Source: Acidobacteriota bacterium (GTDB lineage: Bacteria > Acidobacteriota > Terriglobia > Bryobacterales > Bryobacteraceae). Taken from it: a stretch of 64,000 nt of DNA. Location: NCBI GenBank assembly GCA_947470805.1, contig CANIVU010000041.1:1-64000 (forward strand), written 5' to 3'. Within the stretch, counting starts at the first letter, position 1; each line of letters opens with the position of its first letter. The notes below the pieces were generated by a model. The model was not told the DNA's origin. It did not search any database and was given only the letters and a program-made list of their open reading frames with translations. The position numbers and the translations under genes were made by a program. Of the stretch, positions 33,398 through 41,672 are shown one piece after another.

Positions 33398-34032
33398 TGC
33401 AGGGCCTCCAACATCTGTTTGGTGTAAGTGAGGATGTTACTGCCGGGATAGTAAGTTGGGCGCTTGGGAATGGGCGGGATGCCGAGGGAGGCGGCGAGCT
33501 GGCGGAGGGGGAGTTTATCGGGGTCCGGCACCGTGCACAAGGCACGGACCTCGGGCTCCAGGAAAGGCGTAATCAATCCGACGTTACAGTGGCGAAAGCA
33601 GGCCTGCGTGAGGGGCAGAAGGTCGCACTCCGCTTCGCAGCGGAAGACCTGATCGGCCGCGTCGCCTGTGACGATGTAGTCGATGCCACGTGCGGCGAGG
33701 CCTTCGGCGAGGAGGAGTTTCGAGACCGGATGGAGGTTATAGATTGGGGTCCTGGTAACGTTTAGAAAACGTGGCAGGGCCTCCTCAAAACCGGAGACTT
33801 CGATGGGGTAAACAGGGATATCGAAGTTATCAGCAATGGCCACGGTTTGTTCCCATTCGCAGTAGCCTTCGACCCGGGAGACAAGCGTGTAACCGGCAAC
33901 GTCGCGACCCAGTTGGCGAAGTAAGAGGGCGAGCACCCACGAGTCCAATCCGCCGCTGACAGCCACCGCGACGAGCGCACCGGCATGGAGGCGGGAGAGA
34001 GCGGACAGGAGTGCTTCGCCGAGAGGGCTCAT
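33376..34032 (-). CDS. stand-alone PP-loop (asparagine synthetase C-domain-like) protein
   Basis: The 218-residue protein lacks the glutaminase domain but keeps a PP-loop: AVSGGLDSWVLALLLRQLG (SGGLDS about 24-29) and YIVTGDAADQVF later on, both typical of the asparagine synthetase family. Cysteines (CEAECDLL, ACFRHC) lie near the active-site side. It may use a carried or free ammonia donor, or act as a subunit with the full synthetase encoded next. Start 34032 overlaps the radical SAM stop (ATGA). Confidence 0.8.
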   Translation of the reverse strand: MSPLGEALLSALSRLHAGALVAVAVSGGLDSWVLALLLRQLGRDVAGYTLVSRVEGYCEWEQTVAIADNFDIPVYPIEVSGFEEALPRFLNVTRTPIYNLHPVSKLLLAEGLAARGIDYIVTGDAADQVFRCEAECDLLPLTQACFRHCNVGLITPFLEPEVRALCTVPDPDKLPLRQLAASLGIPPIPKRPTYYPGSNILTYTKQMLEALQCVASPG

Positions 34033-34856
34033 GGCGTGATCTGGGTGGTGAGGGTGACGAGTTGATCGCGCTTGGCGCGGATGGCCTGCGGATTGAGTTG
34101 GCGATGCGTGTCGAGCGGCGCCTGGCCACCGTTGCATAGGAAGCAGGAGTGGAGCGGCTCGGTTTGCGTGAGATGTTCCCGAATGGTGGCGGCGAGGACG
34201 GCGGCGTCTTCGACATGCACGGGGATGCCGTCCTCGGCGAAGAGGGGACCATCGGCGGCGAACTTCTGGATGTACTGCGGACGGGTGCAGGAGTAAAACC
34301 GGCCGTTCTTGATGGAGTTACAACGGTGGCGGATCCAGCAATCGGCGAAGGTGTCGCGAGCCTCATCGCGGGTGGCGAGGACGGTCCGGTCCAAACACGT
34401 GAACTTATCCTGCATCTTCCAACTGACTTCGATGTTCCGCCGGGCGGCTTCCCGGGCAACGTAGCGGATCAGATCCTTCGGCAACGCAGGCTCCGGGTAG
34501 AGAGAAACCGAAAGCATCTGAATGCAATCCCAGGAACGCGGCGTGAGTTGCCGCAGAAGAATGCCGTTGGTGGTGAGTTGGATGCGCGCGCCGACCTGCA
34601 GTTCGTGGGCGGTGACGAGAAGCTCTTCCAGCGCCGGATGGAGCAGCGGTTCGCCGCCGACAATCTTCAGAAACTCCGGCCGGACGACGCGGCGAACGGC
34701 GATGAGATCCTCGCGGAATGCCACCGGATCGGCAAGCCATTTTTTGAGAATGGGCGAGAAGGAGCAGCAGTGATCACAGCGTAGATTGCAGTGATCAGTA
34801 ATGTGATACTCGAGCGCCCGAGTTTGTACCCGGCCGTCTACGATCGGATAGTTCAC
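34029..34856 (-). CDS. radical SAM protein with C-terminal auxiliary-cluster cysteines
   Basis: The 275-residue enzyme has the radical SAM motif CxxxCxxC as CNLRCDHC (Cys23, 27, 30), VGGEPLLHP as the GGE motif, and LTTNGILL. Later cysteines (CWIRHRC, SCTRP and CFLC near 240) suggest a SPASM-like auxiliary Fe-S cluster. GTG 34856 has AAGGG just upstream and overlaps the aldolase TAG by one base; the longer frame from 35120 lies inside the aldolase gene. The reaction is unknown. Confidence 0.85.
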   Translation of the reverse strand: MNYPIVDGRVQTRALEYHITDHCNLRCDHCCSFSPILKKWLADPVAFREDLIAVRRVVRPEFLKIVGGEPLLHPALEELLVTAHELQVGARIQLTTNGILLRQLTPRSWDCIQMLSVSLYPEPALPKDLIRYVAREAARRNIEVSWKMQDKFTCLDRTVLATRDEARDTFADCWIRHRCNSIKNGRFYSCTRPQYIQKFAADGPLFAEDGIPVHVEDAAVLAATIREHLTQTEPLHSCFLCNGGQAPLDTHRQLNPQAIRAKRDQLVTLTTQITP

Positions 34857-35635
34857 TATCCCTTCAGTATATGGCGAACGGCGTCGATCCCGCTTGTCAG
34901 TGCCGCGCGATAGACAGCGTAATCGATGCCCCAACTGATGACATTGAAGCCGATATCGCGCCACTGCTGAGCGTCTTCCACGCGCCCGGGCTGGATGCCC
35001 GCCTGCTTGCCGTGCCGGCGGGCGGCGGCGGTGACGGCATGAAGAGCACCAATAAAATCGGGGTGTTGAAACTGCGCGGGGATGCCCATGGCCTGCGTCA
35101 GATCGTAGTGGCCGACCCATAGGACATCAATTCCAGGCGTGGCGGCAATGGCGTCGATGTTGCTGACGCCTAGCGGCGACTCGATCATGGCGATGACGGT
35201 CGTGTTCTGGTTGGCGTAGCGGAAATACTCCACCGGGTCGGGCATAACGAAATCGTTGTGCGCGCCGCCGAGCGCCACGCCACGGCGGCCGAGCGGGGCG
35301 TATTTGCAGGCGTCGACGATCTCCCGGGCCCGCTGGGGGGTTTCGACGTTGGCGACCATTATGCCCAGCGCGCCGGCATCGAGCGTGCGAGCGCAGAAGT
35401 GATAAAGGCCCTGCGGAATGCGGACAAACGGGGCGATATCGGTGGCGCGGAACCAGGCGCAGAGATCGGCGATGCGTTCCGTATCGTAGCCGGTGTGTTC
35501 CATATCGATCATGACGAAATCTGGATTGGCGCCAGCGACGATGCGGGCGATGTTGCGCGTGCCGAAATCGCTGATCATATGGCCGGCGGCGGTGCCGGTG
35601 GCGGCGATGGACTGTTGGAATTTGTTCGGTTTCAT
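34856..35635 (-). CDS. HpcH/HpaI-type class II aldolase
   Basis: The 259-residue TIM-barrel protein has HpcH/HpaI features: PDFVMIDMEHTGYD, PFVRIPQG, LDAGALGIMVANVETP, MIESPLGVSNIDAIAATPG and DVLWVGHYDLTQAMG. Family members make or cleave a C-C bond next to a pyruvate-like keto acid using a divalent metal. The start at 35635 has GGAG about 11 nt upstream. It is the first gene of the seven-gene minus-strand set and is divergent from the DUF6282 gene (82-bp gap). Confidence 0.88.
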   Translation of the reverse strand: MKPNKFQQSIAATGTAAGHMISDFGTRNIARIVAGANPDFVMIDMEHTGYDTERIADLCAWFRATDIAPFVRIPQGLYHFCARTLDAGALGIMVANVETPQRAREIVDACKYAPLGRRGVALGGAHNDFVMPDPVEYFRYANQNTTVIAMIESPLGVSNIDAIAATPGIDVLWVGHYDLTQAMGIPAQFQHPDFIGALHAVTAAARRHGKQAGIQPGRVEDAQQWRDIGFNVISWGIDYAVYRAALTSGIDAVRHILKG

Positions 35636-35717
35636 ACGCGTGGAACTCCGTTTCGGCTTCGCCGCGTAGTCTATCACGGGGCTTCATCTCGTCTTCCGAT
35701 TGGGATATCTTGTCGGC

Positions 35718-36548
35718 ATGAGCGGACTCCCGGAGTACCTTCGCGGCGCGGCGGACCTGCACGTTCACAGCTCCCCGGATCGCGTCCCGCGGCGGCTTGA
35801 CGACATCGACCTGGCGCGGGAGGCAGCGCGTACCGGCTTCGGCGCGCTACTGCTGAAGAACGACATGGTGCCGACCATGGACCGCGCCTATCTGGTGAAC
35901 CGCATGGTACCGGACATCGTCATTTATGGCGGGATTGTACTGAATGACAGTGTGGGTGGGTTCAACACGGCAGCCGTACGGGTGGCCTTGGAACTCGGCG
36001 CGAGGGTAGTCGAAATGCCGACCACTTCCGCGCATAATCACAAATTGACGGAGCACGGCCACGGCGGGTTATCGGTCTTCGACGCGCATGGCGAGTTGCG
36101 CCACGATGTGAAGGATATCTGCATTCTGATCGGGCATTCCAGGGCCATTTTGGCGACCGGCCACTTGAGCCCGGAAGAGGGCTCGGCGTTGATTCGCTAC
36201 GCCTATACGCAGGGGATCCGGCGGATGATTGTGTCTCACCCGGAGTGGGGACCAACGGCTTATCCGATCGCGCTGCAGCATGACCTGGCGCGCTACAGCG
36301 TGATGTTCGAGCGGCAATTTCTTTCGACTACGGCGCAGGGTGGCGGGGTGTCCCTGGAGACGATCGCGAACGCAATTGCCGATGTGGGCGTGGAGTCAAC
36401 GATTCTTGCGAGCGGCTTGGGCCAACTGGAGAATCCGCCGCCGGCGGAAGGCATGGCGATTTATGCCGAGCGGATGCAGGCAGCCGGATTCACGCCCGAA
36501 ACTTTGCGCGCGATGATGGTGACCAACCCAAACGTTTTGTTAGAGTAG
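35718..36548 (+). CDS. DUF6282 family metal-dependent hydrolase-like protein
   Basis: The 276-residue protein starts near AADLHVHSSPDRVPRRLD, an amidohydrolase-type HxH metal motif. Further candidates are HNHKLTEHGHGG, IGHSRAI, ATGHLSPEEG and IVSHPEWGP. The layout fits DUF6282, whose reaction is not established. It begins a plus-strand run with the DUF3500 (5-bp gap) and sulfatase genes. Start 35718 is chosen over TTG 35700. Confidence 0.8.
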   Translation: MSGLPEYLRGAADLHVHSSPDRVPRRLDDIDLAREAARTGFGALLLKNDMVPTMDRAYLVNRMVPDIVIYGGIVLNDSVGGFNTAAVRVALELGARVVEMPTTSAHNHKLTEHGHGGLSVFDAHGELRHDVKDICILIGHSRAILATGHLSPEEGSALIRYAYTQGIRRMIVSHPEWGPTAYPIALQHDLARYSVMFERQFLSTTAQGGGVSLETIANAIADVGVESTILASGLGQLENPPPAEGMAIYAERMQAAGFTPETLRAMMVTNPNVLLE

Positions 36549-36553
36549 GGGCC

Positions 36554-37723
36554 ATGAAACGGCTCATCGTTTGGATTGGCGTAGTGATGGCAGTGGCCTT
36601 CTCCGAGGACCTGCAGGAAGCGTTCAAGAAGCGCAGCCTGGCGGCGGAAGAGGCGGGGTTGAAAGAACCGTTCCGCGGCGTTACGGCGAATGGAACCGTG
36701 GAGCCGGGCCTGTTCCCGGTGAAATCCACGGGCGTTACTACGGAACCTGTCCGGAAGGCGGCGGTAGCATTTCTGGCCGGACTGACCGACGCGCAACGCG
36801 CCAAGACCAAGTTCCCGATCGATGACAGCGAGTGGCGCAAGTGGATGAACCAGCATTTTTACGTCCGGCAGGGCGTGAGCTTTCTGGAGATGAACGACAA
36901 GCAGAGGGAACTCGGGTTCGCGCTGCTGCGTGCATCGCTGAGCGCCAACGGCCTCAAGCTATCGCGCGACATTATGAAGCTGAACGAGACGCTGGGCGAG
37001 TTGAACAACAACGATTTCGCCCAGTACGGCGAGTGGCGGTATCACATCACCGTGATGGGCGAGCCGTCAAAGGACAAACCGTGGGGATGGCAGATTGACG
37101 GCCATCACCTGATCATCAATTACTTCGTTCTGGGCGACCAGGTGGTGATGACGCCGACCTTCGTAGGGTCCGAGCCGGTGATTGCGACGTCCGGAAAATA
37201 CAAGGGAACATCGATCCTCCAGGAAGAGCCGAAGCTGGGTCTGGCGCTGATCCGCTCGTTTGACGCCGCGCTGAAGAAGAAGGCGATTCTCGAGACAGCC
37301 AAACCTGCGAACAACAATGTGGGAGAGGCGTTCAAGGACAATGTGGTGTTGGATTACGCCGGCGTTCGGGGTTCGGAAATGACCGCCGCACAGAAGAAAG
37401 CGATGCTCGGAGTAGTAGCTAAGTACTTGAGTAACATGGACGACGGCCACGCCAAGGTGAAAATGACCGAAGTGGAGAAGCACTTAGACAAGACCTACTT
37501 CGCCTGGATCGGCGGCACGGAGGACGCAAGCGTGTTCTACTACCGCATCCACAGCCCGGTGATTCTGATTGAGTTCGACCACCAGCGTCCGGCCGGCCTG
37601 CGCAATATGATGAAGGACCAATCGCCGAACAAGGAGCACGTCCACGTTGTGATCCGCACCCCGAACGGCAACGATTACGGCAAGGACCTGCTGCGCCAGC
37701 ATTACGCCATGCACAAGCACTAG
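36554..37723 (+). CDS. DUF3500 family secreted protein
   Basis: The 389-residue protein has a signal-like N-terminus (LIVWIGVVMAVAFS) and DUF3500 features: MNQHFYVRQGVSFLEMND, QYGEWRYHITVMGEP, WGWQIDGHHLIINYFV and HSPVILIEFDHQ. The biochemical role is unknown. It sits 5 bp from the neighbours on both sides in a DUF6282-DUF3500-sulfatase run. Confidence 0.82.
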   Translation: MKRLIVWIGVVMAVAFSEDLQEAFKKRSLAAEEAGLKEPFRGVTANGTVEPGLFPVKSTGVTTEPVRKAAVAFLAGLTDAQRAKTKFPIDDSEWRKWMNQHFYVRQGVSFLEMNDKQRELGFALLRASLSANGLKLSRDIMKLNETLGELNNNDFAQYGEWRYHITVMGEPSKDKPWGWQIDGHHLIINYFVLGDQVVMTPTFVGSEPVIATSGKYKGTSILQEEPKLGLALIRSFDAALKKKAILETAKPANNNVGEAFKDNVVLDYAGVRGSEMTAAQKKAMLGVVAKYLSNMDDGHAKVKMTEVEKHLDKTYFAWIGGTEDASVFYYRIHSPVILIEFDHQRPAGLRNMMKDQSPNKEHVHVVIRTPNGNDYGKDLLRQHYAMHKH

Positions 37724-37728
37724 CCACC

Positions 37729-39156
37729 ATGAGCCACACACTTTCCCGCCGCGCCTTTCTGGCGCTGGGCGGGGGCCTGTTCGCGCAGACCCCGCAAAAG
37801 CCCAATATTCTGCTGATTCTCTGCGACGACCTCGGCTATGGGGACGTGCAAGCCTACTTCCCCGATTCCAAAATTCCGACGCCGCACATGGACAAACTGG
37901 CGAGCGAAGGCATGCGTTTCACCGACGCCCATTCGCCCTCCTCCGTCTGCACGCCGACGCGCTACGGCCTGCTCACCGGCCGCTACTGCTGGCGCACGCG
38001 CATGAAGAGCGGCGTTGGCAACGGCTACTCACCGGCGTTAATTGAACCCGGCCGCGCCACAATCGCCTCGCTCCTCAAGACTCAACGTAACTACCGCACG
38101 GGCGGTTTCGGCAAGTGGCACTTAGGCCTCGGCAACGACGAGAAAGTGGATTACGCAAAGTCATTTACACCCTCGCCCAATGACTTTGGCTTCGACGAAT
38201 TCTTTGGCATTCCGGCGTCGCTCGACATGCCGCCGTATGTCTTTATAGATAACCATCGCGCCGTCGAGCCACCGACATCGACCATCGCCGACAACGGCGA
38301 AATCAAGCGCGGCCCCTACTGGCGCGGCGGCCCGCGGGCGCCCTCGTTCCAGATGGAGGAGGTAGTCCCGGCGATCGTCAAGCGCGCCTGCGAGTTCGTG
38401 GAAAAGGACAAAGGCCCCTTCTTCGCCTACGTCCCTCTGCCCGCGCCGCACACGCCATGGGTGCCATCGAAGCCCTTCAAAAACAGGTCAAAGGCCGGCC
38501 TTTACGGGGACTTCGTCGAAGAGACCGATGCCTCGATCGGCCGCATTCTGGAAAGCCTGGAACGCACCGGACAGGCAAAGAACACGCTGGTCATCGTCAC
38601 CTCCGACAACGGTGCTCCGTGGGAGGAACGCGATTCCCGCGAAGCCATCGGCCACTGGGCCAACGCCAACTGGCGCGGCCAGAAAGCCGACATTCAGGAG
38701 GCCGGCCATCGTATTCCGTTCATCGTCCGCTGGCCCGGCATGGTGAAGCCGGGCACCACGTCCAGCCAGACCATCTGCCTGACCGATATCTTCGCCACCA
38801 TCGCCCAGATCCAGGGCATTCCGTTAACTGACATGATGGGTGAAGACAGCGTCAGCCTGCTCAACATCCTTACCGGCAAGCAACGCGGCGCCGTGCGCGA
38901 GGCCGTCGTCCATCACTCCTCCACCGGCGTCTTCGCCATCCGCCAGGGCGATTGGAAACTGGTGTTCGGCCGCGGTTCCGGCGGCTTCACCGAACCGGCG
39001 AAGATTGTCCCCAAACCGGGCGAGCCCACCGTCGAACTCTACAATCTCCTCAACGACCCGCACGAGGACCACAACGTCTACGACTCGAACCCAAAAATCG
39101 TGGCGCGCCTCACGTCGTTGTTACAACGCTACAAGGACGCCGGCCACAGCCGCTAA
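37729..39156 (+). CDS. secreted arylsulfatase-type sulfatase
   Basis: The 475-residue protein has a Tat-like signal (SRRAFLALGGGLF), the metal-binding start PNILLILCDDLGYGD, and the formylglycine motif in SSVCTPTRYGLLTGRY (Cys about 83; C-x-P-x-R). GGFGKWHLG and the VIVTSDNGAPW segment complete the active site. It needs a formylglycine-generating enzyme, not visible here. Likely substrate is a sulfated glycan (inference). It ends convergently, overlapping the GNAT gene by 4 bp. Confidence 0.93.
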   Translation: MSHTLSRRAFLALGGGLFAQTPQKPNILLILCDDLGYGDVQAYFPDSKIPTPHMDKLASEGMRFTDAHSPSSVCTPTRYGLLTGRYCWRTRMKSGVGNGYSPALIEPGRATIASLLKTQRNYRTGGFGKWHLGLGNDEKVDYAKSFTPSPNDFGFDEFFGIPASLDMPPYVFIDNHRAVEPPTSTIADNGEIKRGPYWRGGPRAPSFQMEEVVPAIVKRACEFVEKDKGPFFAYVPLPAPHTPWVPSKPFKNRSKAGLYGDFVEETDASIGRILESLERTGQAKNTLVIVTSDNGAPWEERDSREAIGHWANANWRGQKADIQEAGHRIPFIVRWPGMVKPGTTSSQTICLTDIFATIAQIQGIPLTDMMGEDSVSLLNILTGKQRGAVREAVVHHSSTGVFAIRQGDWKLVFGRGSGGFTEPAKIVPKPGEPTVELYNLLNDPHEDHNVYDSNPKIVARLTSLLQRYKDAGHSR

Positions 39157-39614
39157 AGGGCAAGCTCCAGGTATAACGCGCCTGCAATCGGGTTGGCCGT
39201 ATACGGGGCGATATCGACGAAACCAAGCCGCCGGTACATCGCAATCGCGGTGCCCATCTGCGGCAACGTGTCCAGCCGGAGCCGGGAGTAGCCTCGGCCT
39301 CGCGCAACGTCGACGACCGCTTCCGCCAGCGCCCGCCCCAGCCCGGTCCCCTGCTGCGACGGCCGGACAAAGAGCCGCTTCATCTCGGCGGTGAACGGAT
39401 CGATCGCCCGAAGAGCGACAACCCCGGCGCCATCACCGGCAATCAGAATCGCCCCTTGCGGCGGCGCATACCGGCCGGGCAACCCGGCCAGTTCCTCTTC
39501 AAAACTTTGGAAGCACAAGTCGACCGCGATAAAGGCCTGGTACTCGCGGAACAGCACGCGGACCAGATCCATCTCTTCCGGTTGCGCGGGCCGAATCTCA
39601 CACGCCGCCGGCAT
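39153..39614 (-). CDS. GNAT acetyltransferase
   Basis: The 153-residue GNAT protein has EMKRLFVRPSQQGTGLGRAL (acetyl-CoA loop QGTGLG) and a YRRLGFVDI motif near the C-terminus. The N-terminus reads CEIRPAQPEEMDLVRVLF, typical of the fold. Its ATG shares a base with the TAA of the amidohydrolase gene (TAATG), so the two are translationally coupled. The substrate is unknown; a D-amino acid or amine released by the neighbour is a plausible guess. Confidence 0.82.
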   Translation of the reverse strand: MPAACEIRPAQPEEMDLVRVLFREYQAFIAVDLCFQSFEEELAGLPGRYAPPQGAILIAGDGAGVVALRAIDPFTAEMKRLFVRPSQQGTGLGRALAEAVVDVARGRGYSRLRLDTLPQMGTAIAMYRRLGFVDIAPYTANPIAGALYLELAL

Positions 39615-41197
39615 TATTTCTGATACCCCGGCCCGTAAATCGCCCGCCCCGGCCGCGCCGGCAACATCTTGCCATCCACCAGCACCGGCGTGCCATTGAC
39701 GATCACATGCGCGAACCCTTCGGCATACTGGTGCGGATTGCCGAATTCGGATTTGTCGATGACGGTGTTGGCATCGAAGACGGCGACATCAGCCTTCATC
39801 CCGGGACGAAGCAGGCCGCGGTCCATGATGCGGAATCGCCCGGCCGGCAGACTGGACATCCGGCGCACCGCGTCTTCCAATGTGATCACTTTCTTCTCCC
39901 GAACATACCGCCCCAGCACCCGCGCAAACGTACCATAACTACGCGGATGCGGCACGTCTTCGCCGAAGATCGGAATGCCGCCGTCGGAGGCGATCATCGT
40001 GCCCGGATAGCGCATGATTCGCACCACGTCCTCCTCCGAAATCGCGTGATAGATACACGAACAGCCGCCCAACTCCTGCAAGCGCACGACATGCTCGGCG
40101 GCCTTTTCAAAATCGTCGGAACCGGTCAGATCCCGCAAGCTCTTCCCCGCCAGAGTCCGATCCCCGGCGCAACTGGCGAAGACGACATTCCGCAGATCCC
40201 CGGACCCGCGGTCGACCTTCAAATTGACGACGATATCCTGCTTCATCCGCGCCCGCGCCTCCGGCGACGCCGCCCGCTCCTTGAACGATTTCTGCCCACT
40301 CTCGAGCGCCCACTTGGGCACCAGCGCCGCCAGCCCCGTCGACGAAGCCGTGTACGGATATTGATCGATCGAGATATCGACGCCCCGCGCCCGCGCCTCC
40401 TCCACCAGCCGCAGCGTGTCCACCGACTGGCCCCAGCTCTTCCCACCCATAATTTTGTGGTGCGTTACCTGCGCCGGCAGATGCCCTTCCTCGCCAATGC
40501 GAATCAGCTCTTTCACCGATTCGACGCTCTTGGCCGCCTCGTCGCGCATGTGCGACGTGTAGACGCCACCCATTTCGCCGGCGACCTTCGCCAGCGCCAC
40601 CACTTCCTCCGTCGGCGTGAACGCACCGGGAACGTAGAACAAACCGGTTGATAGCCCAATGGCCCCCTCGCGCATCGACCGGCGGACAATCTCGCGCATC
40701 TTGTCCAACTCTTCCGGCGTGGCCTTGCGGTCTTTCAAGCCGATTACTTTTTCGCGGACCGTTCCCTGCCCCAGCATCATCCCGAAGTTGGTAGTGGCGG
40801 GTACCTTCGAGAATCGGGAGAGATACTCCCCAACCGGGTAGGGCGAGGAGCCGTCCGGCCCCTCGATAATCGTCGTCACCCCTTGGCGAATCTGGTTCTC
40901 CGCGCTGGGGACTTCAAAGATGCCGCGCCGGCCGTGACTGTGGGTATCGATGAACCCAGGTGTGACCGTTTTGCCACGTGCGTCGAGCGTTTGCCGCGCC
41001 GTTACTTTCTTCGACGGGCCCACATAGACGATGGTGTCACCCTTGATGCCAACGTCGCCAACGTACCAGGGATTGCCAGCGCCATCAACAATCCGGCCTC
41101 CCGAAATCCAAATATCATATTCCGGATTTTGCGCCGCCAGAGGCACCATCGCGCAGATTATCAGGATAAGCCGAAACAAGTGCCCATTCATTGGCAT
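39614..41197 (-). CDS. N-acyl-D-amino-acid deacylase/D-aminoacylase-type amidohydrolase
   Basis: The 527-residue secreted protein has a signal peptide (to about 22), then DIWISGGRIVDGAGNPWYVG, GFIDTHSHGRRG, YTSHMRDE, AQVTHHKIMGG and MIASDGGIPIFG, matching the D-aminoacylase/dihydroorotase-like family. Where D-aminoacylases often have a metal-binding Cys after TTVV(V)G, this one reads TTIIEGPDGSS with a glutamate. It could release free D-amino acids from N-acyl forms. ATG 41191 is an alternative start. The GNAT gene downstream is coupled. Confidence 0.87.
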   Translation of the reverse strand: MPMNGHLFRLILIICAMVPLAAQNPEYDIWISGGRIVDGAGNPWYVGDVGIKGDTIVYVGPSKKVTARQTLDARGKTVTPGFIDTHSHGRRGIFEVPSAENQIRQGVTTIIEGPDGSSPYPVGEYLSRFSKVPATTNFGMMLGQGTVREKVIGLKDRKATPEELDKMREIVRRSMREGAIGLSTGLFYVPGAFTPTEEVVALAKVAGEMGGVYTSHMRDEAAKSVESVKELIRIGEEGHLPAQVTHHKIMGGKSWGQSVDTLRLVEEARARGVDISIDQYPYTASSTGLAALVPKWALESGQKSFKERAASPEARARMKQDIVVNLKVDRGSGDLRNVVFASCAGDRTLAGKSLRDLTGSDDFEKAAEHVVRLQELGGCSCIYHAISEEDVVRIMRYPGTMIASDGGIPIFGEDVPHPRSYGTFARVLGRYVREKKVITLEDAVRRMSSLPAGRFRIMDRGLLRPGMKADVAVFDANTVIDKSEFGNPHQYAEGFAHVIVNGTPVLVDGKMLPARPGRAIYGPGYQK

Positions 41198-41236
41198 ATT
41201 GTAGCGCGGCGCGTTTCGCCACAGTGTCCGAAAACG

Positions 41237-41359
41237 CTACGCCGCTGTGTCGGAAGAGGACTTCTCTTCTTTGGCCGGAACAGTGGGAGCGGCAGAGGTC
41301 AACATGCTGAGAAACAAGCCCAGAATGACGAAAACAGCAATGAGTCCCGAGACTGGCAT
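41237..41359 (-). CDS. membrane microprotein 1 (40 aa)
   Basis: A 40-codon frame starts at ATG 41359 preceded by GGAGG. One hydrophobic helix (GLIAVFVILGLFLSMLTSAA) is followed by a polar tail KEEKSSSDTAA. It resembles the microprotein encoded directly upstream in length, helix position, and a GL..(V/A).(L/I)LG...LT pattern. No family is recognised. It could be a leader, a small regulator of a membrane enzyme, or a type I toxin-like peptide. Confidence 0.6.
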   Translation of the reverse strand: MPVSGLIAVFVILGLFLSMLTSAAPTVPAKEEKSSSDTAA

Positions 41360-41432
41360 ATAACCTCCGCGCTTTTATAGTGCAATCCAACGGCCAATCG
41401 GCCGGCGCGGCTATCGGGACTGCTTTCCCCGG

Positions 41433-41561
41433 CTAATCTTGCGATTCGACGCGGGGAGGACGGGTGGTCAAAGAAGTAAGGAACAAGCTAAGAATATATA
41501 GCCCAGCTACGACCGCGGTAGCGGCAAGTCCAGTGCTCGGTAGTGCCATTGGTAGGCTCAT
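41433..41561 (-). CDS. membrane microprotein 2 (42 aa)
   Basis: A 42-codon frame starts at ATG 41561 with AAGGG upstream. One helix (GLAATAVVAGLYILSLFLTS) is followed by a short tail TTRPPRVESQD. It is 73 bp upstream of microprotein 1 on the same strand and similarly built, suggesting tandem duplication. Both are too short for routine gene calls. Function unknown; divergent from the LarA-type gene. Confidence 0.58.
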   Translation of the reverse strand: MSLPMALPSTGLAATAVVAGLYILSLFLTSLTTRPPRVESQD

Positions 41562-41672
41562 CGTCTAATCCCTTCACTTCTTTAACGCGTCAAACAGGAA
41601 AATAGATGCGCAAAGATTTGTGAATAAATTTGGAGAAGCGTTTCATGGCGGAAACATGATACGTTGCAAAAG

